Source: Blastobasis lacticolella (lineage: Eukaryota > Arthropoda > Insecta > Lepidoptera > Blastobasidae). From it: 64,000 nucleotides of DNA. The notes below the pieces were generated by a model. That model worked only from the letters and a program-made list of their open reading frames with translations, was not told the origin of the DNA and searched no databases. Below are positions 1 through 13,100 of this stretch, in pieces. The position numbers were made by a program, and so were the translations under genes. Numbering within the stretch: position 1 is the first letter of the stretch; each line of letters begins with the position of its first letter. The stretch is from contig LR990058.1 of NCBI GenBank assembly GCA_905147135.1, forward strand, positions 15,723,349-15,787,348, in the 5' to 3' direction.

Positions 1-1177
1 CCACTGCACCACGATGGAGGAGTGCGCGGCCTGCGCGGCGCCGGGCGTGCCGGGCTGCCTGCATGGCTGTGGGGAGCGCGGTGCCGTGACCCACCTCGAT
101 CTCCCCGCCGTCCCACTGCACGACGATGGAGGAGTGCGCGGCCTGCGCGGCGCCGGGCGTGCCGGGCTGCCTGCATGGCTGTGGGGAGCGCGGTGCCGTG
201 ACCCACCTCGATCTCCCCGCCGTCCCACTGCACGACGATGGAGGAGTGCGCGGCCTGCGCGGCGCCGGGCGTGCCGGGCTGCCTGCATGGCTGTGGGGAG
301 CGCGGTGCCGTGACCCACCTCGATCTCCCCGCCGTCCCACTGCACGACGATGGAGGAGTGCGCGGCCTGCGCGGCGCCGGGCGTGCCGGGCTGCCTGCAT
401 GGCTGTGGGGAGCGCGGTGCCGTGACCCACCTCGATCTCCCCGCCGTCCCACTGCACGACGATGGAGGAGTGCGCGGCCTGCGCGGCGCCGGGCGTGCCG
501 GGCTGCCTGCATGGCTGTGGGGAGCGCGGTGCCGTGACCCACCTCGATCTCCCCGCCGTCCCACTGCACGACGATGGAGGAGTGCGCGGCCTGCGCGGCG
601 CCGGGCGTGCCGGGCTGCCTGCATGGCTGTGGGGAGCGCGGTGCCGTGACCCACCTCGATCTCCCCGCCGTCCCACTGCACGACGATGGAGGAGTGCGCG
701 GCCTGCGCGGCGCCGGGCGTGCCGGGCTGCCTGCATGGCTGTGGGGAGCGCGGTGCCGTGACCCACCTCGATCTCCCCGCCGTCCCACTGCACGACGATG
801 GAGGAGTGCGCGGCCTGCGCGGCGCCGGGCGTGCCGGGCTGCCTGCATGGCTGTGGGGAGCGCGGTGCCGTGACCCACCTCGATCTCCCCGCCGTCCCAC
901 TGCACGACGATGGAGGAGTGCGCGGGCTGCGCGGCGCCGGGCGTGCCGGGCTGCCTGCATGGCTGTGGGGAGCGCGGTGCCGTGACCCACCTCGATCTCC
1001 CCGCCGTCCCACTGCACGACGATGGAGGAGTGCGCGGCCTGCGCGGCGCCGGGCGTGCCGGGCTGCCTGCATGGCTGTGGGGAGCGCGGTGCCGTGACCC
1101 ACCTCGATCTCCCCGCCGTCCCACTGCACGACGATGGAGGAGTGCGCGGCCTGCGCGGCGCCGGGCGTGCCGGGCTG
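1..1177. repeat. 112-bp GC-rich tandem array made of a TGIF exon end plus its splice donor
   Basis: Units begin (at ATGGAGGAG on the plus strand) at 14, 126, 238 and so on every 112 bp up to 1134, nearly identical, with rare changes such as one C>G near 926. The array runs off the left edge and stops at about 1177, inside the last TGIF coding exon seen. On the minus strand each unit is about 76 bp of the 3' part of that exon, the GAG|GTGGGT donor and about 35 bp of following sequence ending in an acceptor-like CTCCCCACAG. No TTA, CTA or TCA occurs in the plus-strand unit, so the minus strand has no stop in any frame. The 99-residue plus-strand ORFs here only reflect the period. Confidence 0.97.
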
Positions 1178-4100
1178 CTTGCGGCCGCGCCGCGAGATGG
1201 TGTAGTGCAGCGGGTCGTGGCCCTCGCGCCGGATCATCTCCGGCAGGATGCGGCGGCGCGCGTTTATGAACCAGTTGCATACCTGGGGACAAAATGCCGA
1301 ATCATTCGCGACAGGTCGATATAGCAGATGGGGTAGGAGTTGAGGCATGAGAGGGACGCCCCGTTTAAAAGTGCAAAGTCGCTTTCTGAGTGTTACCCGC
1401 TGCCCGCATTAACCGCGTAAACGGTTTCGAACTCGCTAATGGCTCGCTAGTTGGTGGCCGTGTTTCCGGCAGAGTAGAATAGCACCAACCCCTAATTTTC
1501 CATTGTTATATTTCAAAAAACCGCGAACTCCAACTCGCCTGCCAAACGTGAATATTATAGCAATAACCTCTTACCCCTAATAACCCCTAATAAATAACCC
1601 TTTCGTGGGGGAGGCCCTAAGTCCTGCCGTGGACTGTTATGGGTCCGCCGTATGACCGAAAAGTCGGTAGCCTATGGGTGATGGTGTGAAACCAGTCATG
1701 CTGCCGCCTCTCCTCTACATTAGGGGTAAAATCTTCAACATCAAAAAAATATTAGGGCGAGGGTCTATAGCGCGATGTAAAATACTAGCAGCGCCATCTC
1801 TCGTCCACGTAATTATGCTTCGTAACTCGATACCTCGCATTAAATCACATCGACAGCTTATGCCGATCCACTGCTGGGCTTGAGCCTCCTCGATGTCAGT
1901 GGAGTGATACCGAAATGGGAATATGGCATGCCATAAGCTAACATATTGCAGTAAAAACATTGCCCAAGCATCAAAACATCAATACTCACTTGCAAAACAG
2001 TAAGGTTAGCTTCCTGGCTGAGCGCGAGCTTCTCCGCATCGCTCGGGTACGCGTTGTACCTGTGGTCGTACAGCCATCTCTTCAGGATCTTCACCGAGTG
2101 CTTGGCTAGGTTGCCGCGGCGCTTGCGCACGGCGATACCTGACAAATAACATTTACTTATTAATTACTTTGTCTGTGCATTACTCCGGTAAACCAGCGTC
2201 ACGGCGTCTGTCATGGCTTAAGCTGAGTGTGGCCCTATTGCACTCTCCACATGGCTCAGGTATTTTTTTTTATATTTATGTAGAGCTCCTCTAGTCTAAA
2301 ATGACGCGCCCCACTACTTAGTTAGTTGATATCGATGTGTGAGTGCAAATATTAATAATGACACTTCATCTGTGTGGGAGCCAATGAACGGCGCGTGCTC
2401 CGACATTTGAATCTTACCGGCAACTGAATGACCACTTACAACGGCATTTGTATATGTATTGCGTCCATATTTTAAATGTCGTGTCGTTATGTCGTGTGTC
2501 AGAGAAACAGTGTGATGAAAACTGCACATTCAGGCGACTAAATGTGTAACCATGACCTAATCTGGTCAGGTGGCTCTGGTAGTCCACGGAGCACAGACTG
2601 GTATTTGGTCTTAAAAGTTGGCCAAAATCATAATTTTTTATATTAGTTCTCCTCCTTCGAAGTTATTGTTTATAAAAAATTATATAACCGCTCCACACAA
2701 TGACAAAAAACACAAAGCGCTGCCGCCATTCTACCTGCTGTGGGCTCAGTCGGAAGTTACCGTTTGCCTACAGTGTACGTGTGATTGTTCGATGCGCTTA
2801 AATTTCATAGTTTTTAAATATTTGCTATCTTGTGATAAAACGATTTTTGTGTTGGTTTTCATTATGGATTGTGCACTACCAGGTATGTACTTTATTTGAA
2901 ATTAAATTTTAACAAATAATACAAAGTGTTTCTTCATTTATATTCATAAGATTTATGCTCCAAAAAAACTTATTTATAAAACACATTTTGGAAGATCACA
3001 GGAAGTTTTAATATGTTTCTCATCATTTCTAAGCCAAAATTCTTATTGTACTTTATAGAGTAGACCTTTTAGGATGGACTTAAACACAAAACAGCCACCC
3101 CAAAGCACCCCCCTATTTTTAATGATTTTTTTTCGAAAGTACATTCTATACTCAGTAAATTAAAATTTACAAATATTTTGTGTATTTTTGTTATAGGTTC
3201 TTCTGGGAGGGTTTTGAGTCGAAATGATTTATTTAATATAATGGAACGCTCAAATACCTCAACTTTTAATGAAAAGTTGCAATTTATGGAGAGGGAACTG
3301 CTCAATCAATATGCTGAAAATGACCCAAATATGGCTGACGTAAAACAAAAACTGTCCATTATCAAACATCAATTTAAACAAAAATGGTCAGCCGCTCGCA
3401 ACACAAAGGCCAGATTCCTAGAAAACAACGCCGAGTGGCTTAAAGGATGCATATCGCTACCGAAAGCAGGTAGGTACCCAAATTCCTTCCTTAACATCTA
3501 TTGTTTGGTTTTTTGCTTACTTGCACTAATTCTGTTTTATTACTTAATATTAATTTAGCGGTAATAGTTCATTGTCTATATTTGAGTACAACTATTTTTT
3601 TTTGTTACAGGAGTAAGTCCTGGTCGGCCTCAAAAGTCCTTCTCAGAATTGAGTGAAAGAAGTAAAAGACGAAAAACAAAAGAACTTAGATCATCTGACA
3701 CAGATGAATTGACATACGCCACACAGATGAAATTACGAGAGACGGGTAAGGTAGATGCATCAAAAATTGTAAAAGATTTAACAAAAAGTCCCAGGAGAGC
3801 TAGAAAATATGCAGTAGCAATTAAAAAAAATATAGCTGAAATGGAACAGGAAAAATCAAACAAATTAACACATTTACGTGCCTTGTTTATGTATACTGAA
3901 GCGGGACTAACACAGACCCAGTATGAAATAGTGCGGGAAACTAATCCAAGCTTTTATCCGTGCTATTCGATATTGCAAAAGTTAAAGAAAGAGTGCTATC
4001 CTGAAATCCACCGTGTAACTGAAACATGCGCTGAAGTAAGGGTTCAAAATCTCATGGATCACACAGCACAGCGATTGATTTTACATCTTGGTGAGGCAGT

Positions 4101-7100
4101 GGAACAATTAAATGAATCAGAAAAACAGTCTTTAGTATTAATAAGTAAATGGGGCTGCGACGGATCTCAACAGATGCAGTACAAAATGAAATTTGAAAAT
4201 GAAGCCGATTCTGATGCAAACATATTCCAAAGTTCTATGGTACCACTTCAATTGGTTTACGGACCGGAAAGAAAAATAATATGGCAAAACCCTACTCCAT
4301 CTTCACCACGGTATTGTCGGCCAATAAGAATTAGATTCGTAAAAGAAACCACAGACATAACAATCGAAGAAATTGAGTATATTAAATCTCAAATAACAGC
4401 ACTCACAAAAAGCGAAGTCAAAGAAAGATTTTCCATCAAGCATTAAATGCTTTTTACTATGGTGGATGGAAAAGTCTGTAATGCTGCTACGCATACAAAA
4501 TCAACCATGAGATGCTACTTATGCGGCGCGACCTCATCACAGTTCAATGATTTGGAAAAGATGATGCCATGCAAAAAAGAAACCATGGAATTCGGTTAAT
4601 CTTTGTTGCATGCTCGCATAAGATTTTTTGAGAGCATTTTACATGTAGCCTATAGATTGCCAGTAAAAAAATGGAATATCCGCCTTACTGACGAAGAAAA
4701 ACATATAGTGGAGAATAAAAAGAAAGAAATCCAAGATAAGTTCCGGGAGCGACTTGGCCTGTTAGTGGATATACCAAAAGCCAATTTTGGCAATACCAAT
4801 GACGGAAACACAAGTAGACGCTTCTTTGAAAATTTTGAAATATCGGCGGCAATTACTGGGAAAGACCTAAATTTGATTTACAGACTGAAAGTGATTTTGG
4901 ACACGTTATGCTGCGGGTTTAAAATAAACGTGGAGGCGTTTGAAGAATATTGCCAAGAAACAGCAAAGTTATATGTGTCCTTGTATAACTTTTACCCAAT
5001 GTCTCCGACATTACATAAAGTATTGCGTCATGGGGCTGAAGTTGTAGCTGAAGCTATTCTTCCCATTGGACAATTGTCCGAAGAAGCGGCAGAAGCCCGC
5101 AACAAACACATTAGAATGTTTCGGCTCAATTATGCCCGCAAGTTTTCCCGGGTAGCTTGCAACGCGGATGTTTTAAACAGGCTCCTCTTAACTTCTGACC
5201 CTGTTCTGACGGGAATGAGAAAGAGGAAGAACAAAAAACTTCCACTTTCTGCTGATGTGTTAAATTTGTTATCAGAAAGTGAAATTTCAAATATAAGTTT
5301 TGAAGATGACGATGAAAATGACGAATAAATGCTTTTATATATTACATAAGTTTTTTTTTTTACATTTTCTAAACCAAAACTGAAATAAAACATTGATAGG
5401 CAGCCATTAGGGGTAAAAAATATTTTTGGCCAACTTTTCGGACCAAATACCAGTCTGTGCGGAGGTCAGATGGCAGTTGCTCCACTGCAATTATCTGATC
5501 TGCCAAATCCTGGATCATGGTAAGACGGAACCCGGGCCCTTGCCCGCGAGAGCACAACCGGGACATTAACGCAATGATGATACATACGTACTTCTACGAC
5601 TTACCTTGGTGCGGGGGCGCGGAGACTATCGCTATGCTGGCGCGGCGGCCGCGGTGGTCCTCCGTGTCGGTCAGGTCCTCGTTCTCGTCCGTCGACGAGG
5701 TGGACTCGAAACGATCGCGCGCTGTGGAAGATTGAGGTATTGGAGTGGGTATGTAGACAACTCGATCAGGTCAGCCCTACCGTTTAACTCTTTACGATAA
5801 CGTTGGCGATAGCTTTATGACTTCGTAGACACGCGAATATGAGATGGAAAGTCACAAGCGATATTTAGGTGGACGGACCCCAGCCCGAACACAGGGGCGA
5901 AGGGAGGACCTTAGGTCTTTGTACAATTACAATTAACAAAAATTAAAATTCGTCATTTCAATTTTTGCCGAGCAAAGCTCTTGCGTGGCAGACTGGCATG
6001 TTTACCACTGAACTACTCAAGTCGTCGACAGTTGTACTAGTGGCATTTTGCTCGAACTTTAGAGAGTACGACACATCGCAGTCACGCTTGGCGCAACTCT
6101 AGCTGTGACAATCGCGATGTCTGACATGTCTGTCGCCGCCCTGCTCCAGTTCGACTGTGTCAATTGTGTGCCCAGCGACTTCGACTGTGTCAATTGTGTG
6201 CTGCACACAGTAACAGCACAAGGAGCCGACTCGCATTGTAGCGACATACAATTTCAGCCGCGTCGCCCGTCTGAAATTGTTTGTTTGAAATAGTATGTGG
6301 GGTAACCTCCTAAAGGCGCTGCGGCGTAGTACAGGCACGTGAGGCATTTCTGTTGAAAACCGTTCTGGGTGTTCAGTGGAGCATTTTCGTTTGGGAATAG
6401 TGGGTTTTGAGTTTTCGACAGCACATCAATAACCGAAGCAATAGAGAAATAAATAATTGCATAACTTAAGTTTAGAACAGTAATGCGATTATTACATTTT
6501 ACAGAAGCGAAATGAATGTATCTATTGCTCATAAAATAAGGTCCATTTTTGTATTATTTGACGAAAAAATAATATATAAGTGATATTGTAGTACCTATAA
6601 GTATACAGTCAGGCGGCATAATGCCTATGAGAATGAACTCGTGAAATAACAATATGGATAGTGCCAGCTGTGAACGCAAGTAGTTGCGTGTTAATGATGT
6701 CCATAGGCGGCGTTGACCACTTTCCAACAGGTGGCCTCCACATGCCTGTTCTTCTGCCGTATTACATAAAAAAAGAGTCTAGGTCTAGGTGCAATACAAC
6801 GATCCGCTGTTCTATATACCTATTTACTGTTTGTATCATATAAGTTTCGCAACGGCGCCGTCAACTGGTACAAAGTTCAGCGAATTCTGTCGCACACATC
6901 GCGGCAATCGCCGTATGCGGGCATTCGGGTCAAGTGTGTGTTTATGCAAATAGCACGAGTCTCGTCTTTCAGGTAGTGTTCGGCCGGGGATCCGTTTTTG
7001 CGGAAGTCGGCGGTTCAATTCATGCTTTTCATCTTTTAAAAAGATTCAATTCAATTTTATAAAGATTTGATTGTTTGTCGGTTTGTTTGTTTGTATAGGA

Positions 7101-10100
7101 TAAACTCCAATATTACTTAACCGATTTTAAAAATTCTTTCACCTATACAAAGCTGCTATGCTATGCTCAAGGATTCTACCTACCCGAATTAGATGAAACC
7201 TGGCTTAGATTGTATCCTGGACTGAAAGCTACCAAACTAGCTATCAAGCTACCAAATGAATCAATTCGTTTAGCAGTTTTTGCGTGATGCGCGATCAGAA
7301 AGATAAAAAATAATAATTAAAAATCTATATTTTAGATCGATTGATCGAAAACATCCCAGAATCCTATCGCGACTACTTTTTGAAATATCTTTAATATACA
7401 GACACGGTTTCTTAGAGCTTTATAATAGTATACACATATATCAATTACATTATTATTACATCAAAACAAAACATGCCATCTATTAAGACATTTATGCAAT
7501 TCCTACACGACCCAGTTCGACTGACTGCTTTGAAATCTGGGCTACGCCAAGATAAACAGCTTAATCCGGCATGTTAGATAAGCTGCACTGCCGGCTTCCC
7601 GTCTCAACAATGGACGGTTATCTATCGGGCTCTATGGCAACCGTTGGGTTATTGGCTTAGAAATCCACTGGCCTTGTCAGATGGTTATAATCACTTTGAA
7701 GTGTAGGTACGCGTTTTCAATAAAGTCCCCAAAACTTATAGTTATGAGGGTACCAAGCCCAAAGGGTAAGAAAGGAATCTTATTAACTACCTAATAAGCC
7801 TCCGCTATCAGTCCATCTGTCTGTCACAACAAGCCTGTGTCTTTGGAACCATAAAGCTAGATACATGAAACCTGCTTTTTTTCGTCCACGCTCTGGCTAA
7901 GTACGGCATACGGGAGGGTGGGTTTCTACAATACAAACAAATCATGTCCTACAAAACGATGCATTATTGCAATCGAAGATAATTACAATGTTAAAACTAT
8001 TGTAAGTATCTATACGACTTCATTGACAGATATGAGTACGGAAACGTTGCAGGGCTTCTGCTACATTAAAAGTGTCCTGGGATGGTCCATTTATTCTGTG
8101 GCTGACTGTACATAGAGCGTTGGCTGGCCTACTTGCGTCGAGCTCGTTACACGATCCCTTTATCTTTTTTGACGTTAGTTAAGACATCAAATAACCCTAT
8201 TTCAATAAACAACTTTTCGAGTTAAGACTATTTCGCTATTTATTTATTTTTATTTATTTATTTATTTATACTTCATGCACAAACAGTACATACTATTTCG
8301 TGGGGATACGCAAGGCATTAACCTCTTTGTACGACCCACTATCTCGAGAGTGGTAGGATTTGGCATCGGCCTGCGTTTGCGTCATATCACAGCAGGCGGA
8401 ATCGGGTCGCGCGTGTTTGTTTTGCACTGTGTTCAATAGTACGCAACGAACTAGCGAGGGCGCTAGTTTCTATCGATGTCATCAAAACAGCATTGTATTG
8501 TTTTCTTTTCATTTGTTTTATTATAGTATACTTTGTTTTACATTGTATTGTTAGCCTCTCTCACCGATTTGCGTTAAGTTGTCAACTTTTATAAGTCTTA
8601 TGAAACTATCCTATCCTTTTTCCTATGTAACTTGTGTTTAATTGTGGTGTTCCCTAATTGGCTAATGTTATGTTATTGTATATTTTCATGATTGCACGCT
8701 GATAGATATTCAAATAAATATAAATTGATAGGTACCTAGAGCGGCGCTGACCTAGCTAGTGGCTCGAACCCGAGTACGGCCAAGTACCAATGACTCTTTT
8801 CTGTACGTTAGGTACAATAATTGAACACAAAAAGCTCTTACTCCACGGGGGAAAACATCGTGATGAAACCTGCACGTTCAGGCGACTGAATGCGTAACCA
8901 TGATCCGATCTGAAATCTGGTCAGGTTCTCCTGTTAACAAGGTCACGAAGGTCAGATGGTAGTCGCTCCACTGTAATTACTTAAACTGCCAATTCCTGCG
9001 CGAGATTATTAGATTTATTGGATTGATCAAAATTCGTACCAAATGGACGTTTCTAATATGATGTTAGTTTCTTTTTGCGTCACCTTCATTGTGATCCTTG
9101 GCATTCTTCTAGCACACGGACAGACGATTCGATCGATTTATTCATTATTGTTTCCGTGGCAAAGCATAATTTTAAATAGTAATGAGCATTGCCTGAGGGA
9201 CTGTGGATGTTTATTTGCATGGAAATTGTGTTGCTTTAGGTTAGGGTCAATTAGATTTATTACTTTTATGTTGTTGTTACATTCTATTATCGCACCACTT
9301 GCCATCGACATGGAGTTAATCCTTGTCATATCTTGGAGCCAAATTGGTCGCGTACTGTGCGGTTCCAAACAAACTTTCTCTAACACACGCTGAAGTTGTG
9401 CAATGAGCTCCCTGGATAGGTTTTCCACGGAGAGTACAACACGGAGTTCTTCAAGAAAGGAGTGAAAAGGTTTTATTGGTACTGCAAACGTCCATATGAT
9501 GCGGTGACTGCTTGCCACAAAACTGGTATAAAAAAAAGTTTCCCTACTTCTTTTAGTTTAATTTGTTTGTGTAAGGAAGCGATGATTTTCGAATGATGAA
9601 GAAAAGCGGCGACCCTCGCTCTGGGTCAATTCTTGCTGTAGAGGCTGACCATCGCTGTACAGCGTCGCAAGGTCTGCCTAGTTTTATTAAGTCATTTAAT
9701 TATGTTAATTTATTATAGTTGTTGTTTGTTGATCTGCTTAGTGTCAGCAAAGTGGACGTAACGCTGGTTCACTGACTCGTGTAAGAAAGCACGTAGATAC
9801 TTGCCATTGTGTCTCTGTCTACGCTCCTCGTCCACTAGAGTAATCCCCGTAATATGGAATCATTTGTTTTTAGTCTTGGATAATTAGGTAGGTACTTAAT
9901 TCATTTGTTGTTTGTGCGAGATAATTTAAAGAGAAAGTTCCTAAGACAATTTCGCCCTATCTTCGATGGTAAATAAGAACGGATTTTTCTAATACTATCT
10001 TGTTAAAAAAACACTGCGGTGTAGTGTATACTTGTTTTGTGGTTTATTTCTATAAAAAGTATAAAATAAAGTTGCTTCTGTCTGTATCTATGTATGCCTA

Positions 10101-13100
10101 GATCTTTTATTATTTATAGCGATTTTTATCAATATAGTGATTCGTGAAAATAGAAGGGTAGGGACGCCACGCGTGTGTGTGTAATATAATCCGAAATAGT
10201 GTTACGGACCCTCCGTAATTGCGGTGTGAATCGCACTTTTTCATCTACTCTAGGTGGGGTCGGCACAATAATAAGTTTGTCTCTTTCTACCATTCAACCC
10301 TATCACTCGTCATCTTGGTACTCATTTCTTTCACCCGAATGTCATCATTCAGACATGTCATCCATCTTAGGTCGTCCTCATCCGTCCACATTAATTGCGT
10401 TCCATCTCCTTGACACATGACTTTCATCTCTCCGTATAATATGGGGTGCGACTCGTCGCCCAAATTCTTCAAATTCACGCGCAAATTCTGCCGCAATAAC
10501 ATTCCCGACACAACACAAGACAAAACAAAACAGACTCTGATCGGAAACACATCTATACTCATCCATCCTAATATAACTATATGTATCATGTATGTATCCT
10601 ACTTAATGTTATAAAGAGAAAAACTTTGTATGTTTGTGAGTTTGTATGTTATGTAAACCCCGAAACCACCTACTAAACAAACCTATTTCACTAACAGGAA
10701 GCTACATTAGTCCCAAGCATCAACGGTACCGAAATCCTGGAAAAAATACCTAATAGGATCCTTCGGTATACTTGAATGTTCAGAAAACCGACCAGCACGC
10801 AGGTGACAAAACGCCGGGAACGTCCTGTATTTTTATTTTATACATTTATATGTGCATTTCATGTGTCGGGAGCACGCGGGCCGCGGACGGAAGCGCAGCG
10901 GGGCCGGGTAGTAGGGTGGGCGAGCCCGGGATCGATCGGGGTGAATGACCGGGTGACGCAACCGGCCCAAGGACATCTGTGTTTACGTTCCGCATCCGAG
11001 TTTCGTGCCTACCTAGGTATTACTAGTACTTACTACGAGCTCCGTATGGATGTAGTAATCCTAGTGATATTGGAAATGCGAGCGGAGGTTTGTTAGAATG
11101 GATGTTTGTTAGGTAGTGGATAATTTTTAAGGCGTAAAAAAATTGATACGCGCTTCATATCCGGCTTGTCTCGGAGTAGCTGCGAACCATTTTACTTTAT
11201 ATAAAAACTTAACATGCCCATTATTGTAGGTATATTCTGGAATTTTAATCATTTTTGTAAAATTAAACTTAGAACTATTCCAAGTATTACAAACTTAAAA
11301 TATATAAACAGGCGAGATAATAACATGGCTTACGTACCACCTAATAAAATTGCACTAATGTTTACGAGTGGTCTATGTTTGGCCCCGAAAGTTTATAAGA
11401 AGTCTAGGTAAGATGAAATGAACCAATTTAAAAAGTCAAGAAATGTATTAAATCAGCAAGTGCTATTATAATATAAATGAATGTTGAGAACTTATTACCT
11501 AATACAGAAATTATCAAAATATGTTACTTTTTATTATACTGTTTTAAATTATTATTACTTTATGGACATGATTTCAATTACTTTTATTTATATTTATGAA
11601 TTGAACATTCTATTTTTATATGGTTTTTAATTTAAATCTGACATTTTATTTATTATTTTATTTGTATTGGTTGGGCATGATTTGGCAACTGATGTATTAC
11701 CTACTTTAACAAATAAAATGAATTAAATTGAATTGGGTAGGTAGGTACACTTAAGAGCATATCTACTGGACCACCACATATTTTTCCATATAAGCTCATA
11801 CATTTCTGGTGATACAAATCAGTCTTTAACTTCCTAAATACTATATCTATTTAATTAGGTTACCCTGGTTTGATAGCCAATAAGGCAATGATTATCTTCC
11901 ACAAAATTTTTAAAGCTTTTTCCGTAAATAGATACCATATATATAGGTAAGATAGATAGATAGCATATATATAGGTAGATAATAGGTAAGAGATTTTTTA
12001 AAATGGATACCCCGAGTTGTAGTGCCAGAGGAAAGACATCAGGAGGAAGATCACAGATTATACCACATCTTACAATGGCACAGTAAAAAGGCTCGTGAAT
12101 CTTGTGAACTTGTGAAACAATATGAATTAATTTTTCTTATTATTTAATCGGGCATACAAACAGGCATGCTGGCTACCTGATGGAAAATGGTCACTGCCAC
12201 CTATGGACATAAGCAACACCAGAGGTGCTACCAATACATTGCTCGCCTCATGGTTTTGGTATTAAATTAATCTGACTGGGTTACGGTAAGTAATCAGTAC
12301 ATTCTTTTTCAAATTGTGTGTACCTGCCTAAATAAGTATACAATAAATACAATGTTTTTATCATAAAAAAAATTATTGATACATTTCAGGTCCGTGTCAA
12401 TTATATTCTGAACTGCCTGAACCAAATAAATAAAAAATAACCAATATGTAAAACAAAAACAAAGCGACGCGAGCGCCGCCTAGTGGAGCCCGCCATATAA
12501 ACTATAACTGACGTAATGACGGCCTCCATCGCCGCCATCTTGTGCGGCTTGATCGCTGTCATTTTTCTGTCACAACGACGTTTTACAAGTCAACAGAATT
12601 CCAATAATAACAACAACAAACTTTGACAATTCCCAACAAAAAATAGATCTGCTTCTATTTCAGGCAAATTTCTAAATTTTACGGCCGTCTAATCGGCAAA
12701 TATCGACCGATCACGTTACGGTTCAAGTTACGTCCTTTCATATCTATAAATAGCTTTAGCACGCGCTGCCGCCTCATATATGTACATTTATACATGTTAT
12801 TAACGTAATATGGTACACAGGCTGAATTTCCTTCGATTAAATCCTCATTCTTAATGGTTTTTAACGATTGGTAGGTACATTTGGTATAGGAAGCCGCCAA
12901 TGTGGCGCATTGGCGCCATTTTACTTTCGCGACACAGCGTTCCTTGGTGACGTAACGAGCCCCAATTCCACCACACAAGTTGTAAATTAGATGGATACTA
13001 GCAAAAAACATGATTTTATTGTGAATTTATCATTGTAAATAGCGTTGTTTTTGTATAAATGTCACCTTGACGTATGTCATGTTTGACAAGCATGGCGGAA

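Larger units (their letters stand above)
2495..5579 (+). mobile_element. Family-A tRNA-like SINE split by the Transib insertion
   Basis: Family A is a SINE of about 330 bp: a tRNA-like head (GTGGCCGAGTGGTTAAG A-box, GGTTCGAATCCC B-box, GCGGCCATGTACC), then AACATCGTGATGAAACCTGC, ATTCAGGCGACTG, GTAACCATGATCCAATCTGG, GGTCACGGAGGTCAGATGG, GATCTGCCAAATCCTGGAT and a tail GGGACATTAACGCCAAGATG. Here the left part (about 2495-2591) lacks the head and the right part resumes at 5460 with GGAGGTCAGATGGCAG. Joining at the CGGAG duplication restores the family order. Confidence 0.88.

Noticed and set aside
14..1324. A ladder of 99-119-residue plus-strand ORFs ([11 protein letters not shown]...)
   Set aside because: They arise from the 112-bp period with one TGA frame; the real coding strand is minus.
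2618..2899. 93-residue ORF at the Transib left end
   Set aside because: Only its last codons (MDCALPG) are exon 1 of the transposase; the rest is the end region.
9043..9393. 116-residue plus-strand ORF
   Set aside because: Overlaps a LINE-end fragment on the other frame, no family motifs, no splice or promoter context.
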